A stretch of 8,597 nt of DNA, taken from Desulfuromonadaceae bacterium. Its GTDB lineage: Bacteria > Desulfobacterota > Desulfuromonadia > Desulfuromonadales > Geopsychrobacteraceae. Both the position numbers and the translations under genes were made by a program. Below the pieces are notes generated by a model. The model did no database searches. It was not told the origin of the DNA and saw nothing but the letters and a program-made list of their open reading frames with translations. Shown here one piece after another: positions 1-5,983 of the stretch (position 1 is its first letter; the number at the start of each line of letters is the position of its first letter). The stretch is from assembly GCA_030639985.1 (NCBI GenBank), contig DAOWKG010000048.1, positions 1-8,597 of the forward strand. The letters are read 5' to 3'.

Positions 1-92
1 ATAGCTGTTGCTGTTTGCTCAGTATGAGCCCAGATGATTAGCAACAGGCCAAAAATTATCAGTGTAGTCGGGGACTTTTGCAGTTTTTTCAT
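1..92 (-). CDS. Exported protein, N-terminal fragment (cut by left window edge)
   Basis: Reading leftward from an ATG at 92-90, 30 codons stay open to the window edge. They give MKKLQKSPTTLIIFGLLLII followed by WAHTEQTATA. This is a classic Sec signal peptide: a Lys-rich start, about 13 hydrophobic residues, then a polar stretch with an A-x-A type end. A purine-rich ribosome-binding site (GAGGAG, then AGAGGG) lies just upstream at about 96-109. The gene starts only 42 bp after the stop of the 12-haem cytochrome on the same strand, so it is probably the next gene of that operon. The mature domain lies outside the window and its function cannot be named; another cytochrome or an outer-membrane partner is possible from context only. 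It is too short here to be found by length-based ORF calling. Confidence 0.7.
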   Translation of the reverse strand, partial: MKKLQKSPTTLIIFGLLLIIWAHTEQTATA

Positions 93-134
93 ACGACCCT
101 CTTCTCCTCAAAGGCAGGTTGTTTTTATATAAAC

Positions 135-911
135 TTATTTGTGCAAGTCATGGGCATCGATATGGCACTTCAGACAGCTCGGAAATTTGTTATGTAAAGC
201 AGCTGTATGTGGAACCCCATGACAAATTGTACATTTGGGAATTACTTTGTGCTGGGTTTTGTGGCAGAAGGCACAGCTTAGTTCGTTGTGTAGCGTTTGC
301 GTGGTTGCTAAAAGCTTTGCCTCCGTCTCATGGCAGGCAGTGCAGTGCGATGACGGAATAGATTCTGGATATTTCACCAGCGTTGGCATATGGGGCTTAT
401 GGCAGGTCAGACAGTCAGCATAATCCATCACCTCGTTATGTGATTCGTGACATTCCAGGCAGGTTAAAAATTGGCCATGCTCAAGATGACACTCATTGCA
501 ATCAAGCTCAGAATGTTGACTGGGGTAGCCGGTTAGTTGGGCCCCTTCATTAACATGGCAAGTGATGCAGACCGGTTTTACCAAGGTCCCTGTTGCTGGG
601 GCTATCTTCAGGGGGTGGTGAGGGTTGTGGCAATTCAGGCAGTCTGCGACACTGTAATGAGATTTTTCTTGTGGATCGTGGCACTGTGAACATGCGGGGA
701 TAGCGTTTGCACCCTTGGGTGGATGTTCAGTGTGGCAGTCAAGGCAACTTATTTCGGTGCTGTGTTTGCCCCCCTGCATTGAAATATCGGTGACGATTTC
801 GTCGTGGCACTTAAGGCAATCGTCTATTGCCAAGGGTACTGGTGTGGCATTGGCGACTACCGCCAGCAGTGTGAACATGGTGCTAGCAATAATTTGACCT
901 GTTAATTTCAT
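135..911 (-). CDS. Periplasmic 12-haem c-type cytochrome built from three tetrahaem modules
   Basis: 258 residues with a Sec signal peptide (residues 1-22, ending ANA) and twelve CxxCH haem c sites, starting at residues 32, 56, 74, 91, 115, 138, 151, 167, 190, 213, 227 and 246. That is about one haem per 20 residues of mature protein, so most of the fold must be haem packing. The spacing repeats every four haems (24-18-17, 23-13-16, 23-14-19, with 23-24 between blocks), and the flanking residues also repeat, so the protein is three tandem tetrahaem modules. Numerous additional His residues can serve as distal ligands. GGAGGA at 916-921 sits just before the ATG. It lies 44 bp downstream of the NHL gene in the same operon. 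Likely role: an electron wire in the periplasm or at the surface; donor and acceptor unknown. A close paralogue lies at 8106-8597. Confidence 0.93.
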   Translation of the reverse strand: MKLTGQIIASTMFTLLAVVANATPVPLAIDDCLKCHDEIVTDISMQGGKHSTEISCLDCHTEHPPKGANAIPACSQCHDPQEKSHYSVADCLNCHNPHHPLKIAPATGTLVKPVCITCHVNEGAQLTGYPSQHSELDCNECHLEHGQFLTCLECHESHNEVMDYADCLTCHKPHMPTLVKYPESIPSSHCTACHETEAKLLATTQTLHNELSCAFCHKTQHKVIPKCTICHGVPHTAALHNKFPSCLKCHIDAHDLHK

Positions 912-955
912 TTTTTCCTCCGAAAAAGTGAATAAATTACACTGTTAATGCTGGA

Positions 956-1942
956 CTAAGACTTATCTGTTGGGAGCGGATTGATAGAAAAAATCTGCAC
1001 CCGATTATTAAAGGTATCGGCAACATAGAGGATGCCATTGTTGTCAACACAGACCGAACTGGGATAGAAAAAATAACCGGGGCGCGTTCCTTTGCCGCCG
1101 ATCTCATAAAGCCATTGACCTTTCATGTTGTAGACCAGGACCGTGTGGCGGAGATAATCTGAGATATAGATGCGATCATTTCGGCTATCTACGGCAATCC
1201 CGCGGGCACGGGCTAATTTCCCTTTGTCGCCACCTTTTTCACCAAAGCTGAATAGTGGTTCTTCATTTTCACCATAGACAAAGATTCGACCCCATTTCTC
1301 ACTGAGAAAGTACATGGTGCCGTTTCGCCCTTGGGCCATGTCAACAATCGGGGCTGGTTCTTGTACTCCCAGATGCTCGTGGGGAGGGGAGATCTGGTGT
1401 GAAAAAGTCCACCCCTTATTGAAGATGCTGACAGCGCTATTGCCGTTCTGCAGGACATAAAACCTGCCGTTTTGGTGGGCCATCACCCGTTTAACAATAA
1501 AAGTTGTTTGGTCTGGCCGCTCCGTTGCCAGAATCAAGCGCTGCTCAGGAAAAAAGGCGTTATCAAGAACATTGATGCTGCCAGAGAGAAACTCGTTGTT
1601 GCTACCACAACAAACATATAATTTTTTTTGGTGACGCAGGCCGCTGCTGATGTTGCTCAACCCGCGCCCTTTACCGACGCTATCAGTTGGATAGCCATTC
1701 TGATCAAATAACACTAGTTGGGTATTGCCAGCATCTACGACATATACTTCATCAGCTTCAGAATCATAAAAGAGCGAGGTCGGATACGCCAGTGGCTGCT
1801 GATTATTGTCTTGTGCCAGAATTGCCTTGAGTCGAACGTCATCTTTTTGTGCCGCTAGTATCGGGACACTAAAAAAGAAAAAGAGGACTATTGTGAATAA
1901 CGGAGTTAGAGAGAAAAAAATATTTTTATGACTCATATTCAA
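956..1942 (-). CDS. Exported NHL-repeat six-bladed beta-propeller protein
   Basis: 328 residues. Residues 1-31 form a signal peptide with a very hydrophobic core containing FFFFS and an ILA-AQ cleavage site. The rest holds NHL-type blades, each with a 'G/S-hydrophobic-D ... I/LYV-D ... N-R/T-hydrophobic-x-V/I-F' pattern. The clearest are at about residues 52-80, 243-273 (ARGIAVD ... IYISDY) and 290-320 (PSSVCVD ... LYVADTFNNRVQIF), with weaker ones near 101-130, 160-176 and 197-225, so about six blades. Vicinal Cys111-Cys112 are unusual. NHL propellers are known as protein-binding scaffolds and recur in cytochrome clusters of Geobacter-like bacteria; here it is the first gene of an operon with the 12-haem cytochrome. 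The listed start is TTG, with GAGGA 10 nt upstream; an in-frame ATG two codons later (1936) is the alternative but has a longer spacing. Confidence 0.9.
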   Translation of the reverse strand: MNMSHKNIFFSLTPLFTIVLFFFFSVPILAAQKDDVRLKAILAQDNNQQPLAYPTSLFYDSEADEVYVVDAGNTQLVLFDQNGYPTDSVGKGRGLSNISSGLRHQKKLYVCCGSNNEFLSGSINVLDNAFFPEQRLILATERPDQTTFIVKRVMAHQNGRFYVLQNGNSAVSIFNKGWTFSHQISPPHEHLGVQEPAPIVDMAQGRNGTMYFLSEKWGRIFVYGENEEPLFSFGEKGGDKGKLARARGIAVDSRNDRIYISDYLRHTVLVYNMKGQWLYEIGGKGTRPGYFFYPSSVCVDNNGILYVADTFNNRVQIFSINPLPTDKS

Positions 1943-1978
1943 GACAGCGAGATCCTCAGGTACGTTTCTGGGGGTACT

Positions 1979-2015
1979 TTGTTGGGTTATATGCCCCTTG
2001 TTGGGTTATATGCCC
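1979..2015. repeat. Perfect 18-bp direct repeat, 19-bp period (candidate operator)
   Basis: TTGTTGGGTTATATGCCC occurs at 1979-1996 and again at 1998-2015, separated by one C. Read on the minus strand each unit is GGGCATATAACCCAACAA. The pair ends 37 bp upstream of the NHL start codon. A 19-bp period is not quite two helical turns. Each unit has GGG and CCC about 7 bp apart, and on the minus strand a -10-like TATAAC, but no matching -35 at normal spacing. It is most likely a pair of binding sites for a regulator of the NHL/12-haem operon; a simple slippage duplication is the alternative. Confidence 0.7.
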
Positions 2016-2150
2016 TAGGTCAAATCACCCCGTTGCGGGCAAATAATAACCTTCCAGCTTTACTTTATGGGGCGGTCAGGTTTAACCAAAGCTACTCCGA
2101 TTAGTAAGGTCATGTTGCTTCTTAGCGGTAATTCCACTGTCCAAAAAAGG

Positions 2151-2177
2151 TGCGCAAGCTGTTACGTGTTTGCCGCA
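2151..2177. promoter_or_regulatory. Imperfect dyad upstream of the sigma-54-like promoter
   Basis: TGCGCAA at 2151-2157 and TTGCCGCA at 2170-2177 are inverted copies apart from one extra base, with 12 bp between them. The TGC...GCA outer bases and the position about 28-70 bp upstream of the promoter elements resemble binding sites of NtrC-type activators. The match is short and could be chance. Confidence 0.25.
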
Positions 2178-2204
2178 TGTCATTTTCTTCAGCATAAATT
2201 GAAT

Positions 2205-2221
2205 TTGGTTGATTTATTGCA
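2205..2221 (+). promoter_or_regulatory. Candidate sigma-54 (RpoN) promoter for the HTH-cytochrome operon
   Basis: TTGG at 2205-2208 and TTGCA at 2217-2221 place the invariant GG and GC exactly 10 bases apart, the diagnostic -24/-12 geometry. Both boxes match the consensus TTGG-N8-TTGCA, but the CACG part after GG is not conserved. Transcription would begin near 2232. It was the only GG-N10-GC match I noticed in this intergenic region, and it faces a gene for an NtrC-type HTH protein, which fits RpoN control. Confidence 0.45.
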
Positions 2222-2343
2222 GCGTCTCTGCTGATTGATACTCTCCTCGATTGTTTGCAACATTGAAACCAATTTTAATGATGTTATCAATATGGCCGAT
2301 TTTAATGACGCAATTGAAAAATCAAACCACTGGGAATGATGAT

Positions 2344-2556
2344 ATGGTTCAAACTCTATCGGAAGATGATGCCAGTAAATATTCGGGGATTATTTTGCCC
2401 CCAGGGGGTATTGCGCTGGAGAGGGTTGAGAAAATATTGATTGAACAGGCACTGACCCGGTTTGCTGGCAATCAAACCAAGGCAGCTCATTGTTTGGGTA
2501 TGAGTCGCGATACGATCCGCTACCGAATCAAAAAGTTTGGTATCGGCAGGGATTGA
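2344..2556 (+). CDS. Small Fis-type HTH DNA-binding protein (solitary NtrC C-terminal domain)
   Basis: From the ATG at 2344 the product is 70 residues; the frame stays open upstream to a TTG at 2251 and ATGs at 2278, 2281 and 2305. I prefer 2344 because it has a weak GGGA site about 9 nt upstream, whereas the others have none and add an odd hydrophobic leader. The body, ILPPGGIALERVEK followed by a helix and GNQTKAAHCLGMSRDTIRYR then IKKFG, is the C-terminal DNA-binding segment of NtrC-family sigma-54 activators, with HTH around the GNQTKAAHCLGMSRDTIRYR part. There is no receiver or AAA+ ATPase domain here, and the DNA upstream does not encode one. The stop is 25 bp before the cytochrome start, so the two are probably co-transcribed. 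It may bind enhancer-like sites as a repressor, a co-regulator or a bending protein; a decayed remnant of a full NtrC gene is possible. Confidence 0.75.
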   Translation: MVQTLSEDDASKYSGIILPPGGIALERVEKILIEQALTRFAGNQTKAAHCLGMSRDTIRYRIKKFGIGRD

Positions 2557-2581
2557 TAATATTTTTAGAGAGAGTTGATCT

Positions 2582-4015
2582 ATGTTGTCCCCCGCAATTT
2601 TTTTTCGAACAATGATATTTATCCTGATTTTTGTTTCTGTCTGGCCAACCTTGATCTGTGCCGGATCGTATGCCGATTCTGCTCACGGCAGTGGTACCAT
2701 CGGTGTTAATCGGGGAGTTCCTAGTGATAAAGGGTATGTGCAGGGGAATTGCGGCCATTGTCACGAACAGCATGCCAGTATCGATGGGGTTGAGCCGTCA
2801 CCGGGAAACGGTGCTGCTGCCTATTCTCTCTTTTATCAAAACTTTAATTCTGCGGCGATGAGCTCTCCTTATGCAGAAACCGATAACTTTTGTTTTTTTT
2901 GTCACTCGACCCTGACCTCCTCCGGACAAAGTGTTGCTAACTTTGATTATAGCCACAGTTTTGGTTGCGGAACCTTGGGAGAAATGGATATTCGGGCGAC
3001 GATGAACCAGTTTTCCAGCCACAACCTCTACGATGTTTATACTTTTGCTAAAGCAGAGTTTAGTTGGTTTAGCGATTCTTCCAACCCTTGCAATGCCTGC
3101 CATAATCCCCATTTGGCTAAAGATAATGCTGGTAATCCTCAGGATCCAACTTTTTCCGCAATCTCTAAACCATCGGATCATGCCAACCTGTGGGGTGCGG
3201 GGGCAACGGAAACTATGGGGAATCGGTTCGGTTTAGACTATGAACCGTTATTTTGTGACAATAGCCATACCACCCGTGAACCAACTGCCGGCAGTGATGT
3301 AATCCAGGCACGCAACAGCACCCCTGATTATGTCGGGTTTTGTACCGATTGCCATACTGCTACGGCCAATATCTATAGTACGAGTCTAGGGAGATACCTC
3401 AAGAAAATTGACTGGGGTATGGGTGGTGAGAAGCATGGTGAAGCACGAACCGATAGTCGCTATCCGCGCAATTCAAGTGGAGTGCCGATAATCGGTGGGG
3501 GAGCTGCTGTTCAAGCACCATATGCACCCGTCAGTCTGACTCAAGATTATACTCTCTCCTGTCTTGATTGCCACGAACCTCATGGCTCTCCCAATGGTAT
3601 GCTACTGCGGCGACGGATTAACAGTGGTGATTTGGGCAAGACAATAACCGCCCTTGATGAATCTGCTGATGATGGTGTAATCCCCAATGATAACAAAGAT
3701 ATTGGTTATTTATGTATGCGTTGCCATCAGGATGATAAAACTAGGGGAGCTTATTCCGAAACGGAAGATAATGTTTGGCGTTATGTTCACCATGGGAGTG
3801 AAATTGATTGGGATACCCCCTATTGTGGCGGCCCTGCGACATTTCCTGATACGAAACTTACTTGTGATGGTGATGGTGCACTTCGTTGCCATGGTTGGTC
3901 TGGCAACGGGATGGGAACCCCTCACTGTACCGATTGCCATTACCATGGTTCAGTTGTGACAATCACTAATGGTAAATGTGCAAACGATCCCGACAGTACG
4001 CGAAAAACATTTTAA
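2582..4015 (+). CDS. Secreted multiheme c-type cytochrome (7 canonical CxxCH sites plus 2 irregular)
   Basis: 477 residues with a Sec signal peptide (about 1-27, ending ICA). Canonical haem sites begin at residues 57 (CGHCH), 104 (CFFCH), 170 (CNACH), 254 (CTDCH), 327 (CLDCH), 378 (CMRCH) and 449 (CTDCH). Two further positions look like altered sites: CDNSH at 225-229, where the second Cys is Ser, and C428-x7-C436-H437. The mature N-terminus (SYADSAHGS ... GVNRG, then GNCGHCHEQHAS) and the C-terminal RKTF are of a style familiar to me from large Geobacter-type extracellular cytochromes; I recognise the style, not a named orthologue. Haem density is low (about 50 residues per haem), unlike the 12-haem protein. 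A weak ribosome site (AGAGAG) precedes the start. It follows the HTH gene by 25 bp and precedes the 5-haem gene by 144 bp. Likely role: extracellular or outer-surface electron transfer. Confidence 0.9.
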   Translation: MLSPAIFFRTMIFILIFVSVWPTLICAGSYADSAHGSGTIGVNRGVPSDKGYVQGNCGHCHEQHASIDGVEPSPGNGAAAYSLFYQNFNSAAMSSPYAETDNFCFFCHSTLTSSGQSVANFDYSHSFGCGTLGEMDIRATMNQFSSHNLYDVYTFAKAEFSWFSDSSNPCNACHNPHLAKDNAGNPQDPTFSAISKPSDHANLWGAGATETMGNRFGLDYEPLFCDNSHTTREPTAGSDVIQARNSTPDYVGFCTDCHTATANIYSTSLGRYLKKIDWGMGGEKHGEARTDSRYPRNSSGVPIIGGGAAVQAPYAPVSLTQDYTLSCLDCHEPHGSPNGMLLRRRINSGDLGKTITALDESADDGVIPNDNKDIGYLCMRCHQDDKTRGAYSETEDNVWRYVHHGSEIDWDTPYCGGPATFPDTKLTCDGDGALRCHGWSGNGMGTPHCTDCHYHGSVVTITNGKCANDPDSTRKTF

Positions 4016-4159
4016 GCGGGCTGCTTGGAAATTTTTTGGCAAATTGATAGCCATAAAAGTTTCCAGTGGAACATTTAAAGTTCATCTGCTCCAAATATTT
4101 CCAGAAATGGGCGAGGGATCGGTTTCAGCCGTAATTGCTGCTCAGGAGCCTTAATATTT

Positions 4160-5344
4160 ATGTCAAAACAATATATGAGGGTGATAACGATATGTATTTT
4201 GTTTTGCTTCCTGGGAGTAAGTACCGCTCTGGCAAATTCTGACCTATGTCTTAAATGCCATCGTGATGTCCTCAATAACGCTACCGGTGAAATGGTTGTT
4301 CATGACCCTATTTCTCAAAGCCGCTGTAAAATTTGCCATATCCCGGCAGAAACAGATGCGACCATCCCCGAATCAGTCAAGCAGGATCATGGGGGTACCG
4401 GTCCTAGCGATAAAAAATGGATGGAATGGCTGGCCGAAAGCTTTGTTGAAAATACCCATCAGGTTGCGCTGCTCCCGGCGAGTGTTTGTGATACCGAATT
4501 GACAATTAAATTATGGTATCAAAACCAGCAAAAGCAACAAAGTGAAATTCTATGTCCAAGTTTTAACTCAATTCCAGTGGAATTGCCTCCAGCGGTGCAG
4601 CCGACTATTTCACCACTCCATTTAGACCACTACCATGACAAATTATTTTCCCGCGCCAGCCTTAGTTGGACCACAGATGTTCCTTGTCGTTGCCAGTTGC
4701 ACTACCATTTTGACGATAATAAATACGTTGAAAATGCAGATGATTTTTATACCCTTAAGCATAATCGAGAGATCAGAAACTTTGATCCAGCCAATACAAA
4801 GGTATCAGTACAATGTGCTGACACCTTTCAGCAACATACTCAGGGGAGATTTATTCCCTTGTCAGAACTGACATTAAGAACAGTTACGCCCCGTAATTTG
4901 CAGGCTCATAATACGACAAGTTTTTCGACTAAATTTAAGCGTATTGCCGACTTAATTGAAATTTCAGTTACAACAAACCAACCTGCCGCCATCTCTTTGG
5001 GTCGGGTAGAACAAAAAAAAGAGTCGCTGCCGATAGTTCGGAAACCTCAAGGAGCGAGTGAACTGAACAACGGTCTCACCAGCAGTCACCCGACCTTATC
5101 AGATGAGAAACAGGTTAACACCACCATCTGCTTTGAGTGCCACCTCAGTACCGTTGAGATCGCATCACATCCGATCAACGTGCTGCCGCCGCCGGGGATG
5201 ACCATCCCGGACGAATATCCATTGCTTAGTAATGGCAGGCTTACCTGTATGACGTGTCACCAGCGCCACAGCAGTAACAATGAGGCAAGACTTATTAAGG
5301 CGGGGAAAAAGGAACTTTGTACCGGTTGTCATACAAACTATTGA
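4160..5344 (+). CDS. Exported 5-haem c-type cytochrome with heme-free central domain
   Basis: 394 residues with a signal peptide (about 1-25, ending ALA). Two CxxCH sites sit at the N-terminus (residues 30 CLKCH and 56 CKICH) and three at the C-terminus (324 CFECH, 363 CMTCH, 387 CTGCH). The C-terminal part (HPIN ... PPPGM ... YPLLSNGRLTCMTCHQRH ... ELCTGCH) is the 'doubled CXXCH' cytochrome type common in Desulfuromonadota. The 263 residues between haem sites 2 and 3 have no haem site; around residues 160-275 they read like beta-strands (ASLSWTTD ... CRCQLHYHF), possibly a fibronectin-III-like domain. Extra Cys residues (110, 132, 176, 178, 219) lie there. An AGGAG site lies about 11 nt upstream of the ATG. 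It is followed 15 bp later by the HAMP gene, so the two are surely co-transcribed. Likely role: periplasmic or surface electron carrier with a protein-binding domain. Confidence 0.87.
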   Translation: MSKQYMRVITICILFCFLGVSTALANSDLCLKCHRDVLNNATGEMVVHDPISQSRCKICHIPAETDATIPESVKQDHGGTGPSDKKWMEWLAESFVENTHQVALLPASVCDTELTIKLWYQNQQKQQSEILCPSFNSIPVELPPAVQPTISPLHLDHYHDKLFSRASLSWTTDVPCRCQLHYHFDDNKYVENADDFYTLKHNREIRNFDPANTKVSVQCADTFQQHTQGRFIPLSELTLRTVTPRNLQAHNTTSFSTKFKRIADLIEISVTTNQPAAISLGRVEQKKESLPIVRKPQGASELNNGLTSSHPTLSDEKQVNTTICFECHLSTVEIASHPINVLPPPGMTIPDEYPLLSNGRLTCMTCHQRHSSNNEARLIKAGKKELCTGCHTNY

Positions 5345-5359
5345 GGAGAAGGTTGAAAA

Positions 5360-5917
5360 ATGGCCGCTAGAAAACATAAAAGAAGTTATTTAAATCTTCA
5401 GGTCGAGCGTCGCTTACAAATTTGGCTAATGATTCGTGTCGGGGGGATTATCCTCCTCACCGCCATTATTTCCGCTCTCATTTTGTATGGCTATGCTCGG
5501 CAAGAAACCATCAATAGCTTTTATGATGCCCATATTAAGATTCGCCGTTTAAGCGATCTACTTATCCCCGTTGTCTTATCTGGGTGTGCAGTAAGTCTTG
5601 TAAGTGGCACCATTGTCGCTATTTTTTTGCCGCAAAAATTAGCTGGGCCAATTTATCGTATCAATAAAGATTTTGCAGCGGTTAGGAATGGTGATTTAAC
5701 GGTAAGAATTAATCTTAGAAGCAAAGATACGTTGGTAGCTTTTGCAGAACAACTAAACTCAACTATTCAGCACCTGGACCAGCAGTTTGGACAGCTTCAG
5801 CAGCTTAACGATAAGCTCCAATCGTTATCTGAAATGGCAGATGCAGACTTTACTTCCTCTTTGAACCAATTAGATGAATTACTCTCACCAATCAAAACTA
5901 GCCACTCTAATAAATAA
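5360..5917 (+). CDS. Two-TM HAMP-domain membrane protein without an output domain
   Basis: 185 residues. A basic N-terminus (RKHKRS) is followed by TM1 at about residues 23-46, a short periplasmic loop of about 20 residues with conserved-looking FYDAHIKIRRL, TM2 at about 67-90, and a HAMP domain at about 91-142 (PQKLAGPIYRI, then NGDLTVRI). A Gln/Leu-rich coiled coil runs to about 155, and the tail is polar. HAMP domains transmit signals in chemoreceptors and kinases, but here no kinase, methyl-accepting or GGDEF domain follows. The start has GAGGAG overlapping the stop of the cytochrome gene 15 bp upstream, so it is translated from the cytochrome mRNA. It may form a four-helix bundle that couples periplasmic redox state or cytochrome assembly to a partner in the membrane; the partner is unknown. 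It may act by pairing with the kinase at 5984-7909, which has its own TMs but no HAMP. Confidence 0.85.
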   Translation: MAARKHKRSYLNLQVERRLQIWLMIRVGGIILLTAIISALILYGYARQETINSFYDAHIKIRRLSDLLIPVVLSGCAVSLVSGTIVAIFLPQKLAGPIYRINKDFAAVRNGDLTVRINLRSKDTLVAFAEQLNSTIQHLDQQFGQLQQLNDKLQSLSEMADADFTSSLNQLDELLSPIKTSHSNK

Positions 5918-5983
5918 AAAGTAAGGTGCGAACGGTGGCACAAACCGGTATCCATGTACATATAAGGAGAACGATAACTAATT
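5918..5983. other. Convergent intergenic spacer with an unused Shine-Dalgarno-like site
   Basis: 66 bp between the plus-strand HAMP gene and the minus-strand kinase. It contains TAAGGAGAACGATAAC at about 5963-5978, a good ribosome-binding sequence with no ATG, GTG or TTG at the proper distance before the convergent kinase begins. This may be the leftover start of a fourth operon gene, or chance. Confidence 0.4.

Larger units (their letters stand above)
1943..2343. promoter_or_regulatory. Divergent regulatory region between the NHL operon and the cytochrome operon
   Basis: About 400 bp separate the two divergent operons when the HTH gene is started at 2344. I see no convincing coding sequence here. 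It contains a perfect 18-bp tandem repeat close to the NHL gene, an imperfect dyad at 2151-2177 and a sigma-54-like promoter at 2205-2221 pointing right. No GC-N10-CC match (sigma-54 on the minus strand) was found by eye, and no good -35/-10 pair for the NHL gene stands out. I also looked for GEMM (cyclic dinucleotide) riboswitch signatures, which are common upstream of Geobacter cytochromes, and found none. Confidence 0.6.

Noticed and set aside
1979..2015. CRISPR array or phage attachment site
   Set aside because: Only two copies with a 1-base gap, no spacers, no integrase, tRNA or cas gene near.
1943..2250. Cyclic dinucleotide (GEMM) riboswitch upstream of the cytochrome operons
   Set aside because: The conserved GEMM blocks (such as the GACGCAAAGCC-like segment) are absent on both strands by eye.
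2251..2343. Longer N-terminus of the HTH protein from a TTG at 2251 or ATGs at 2278-2305
   Set aside because: No Shine-Dalgarno before any of these starts, and the added residues look unlike NtrC-type sequence. The longer forms cannot be fully excluded.
3969..4154. 61-codon open frame bridging the gap between the two plus-strand cytochrome genes
   Set aside because: It overlaps the end of the first cytochrome in another frame, has no ribosome site, and its product has no haem motif. The cytochrome ends normally with RKTF, so a frameshifted extension is unlikely.
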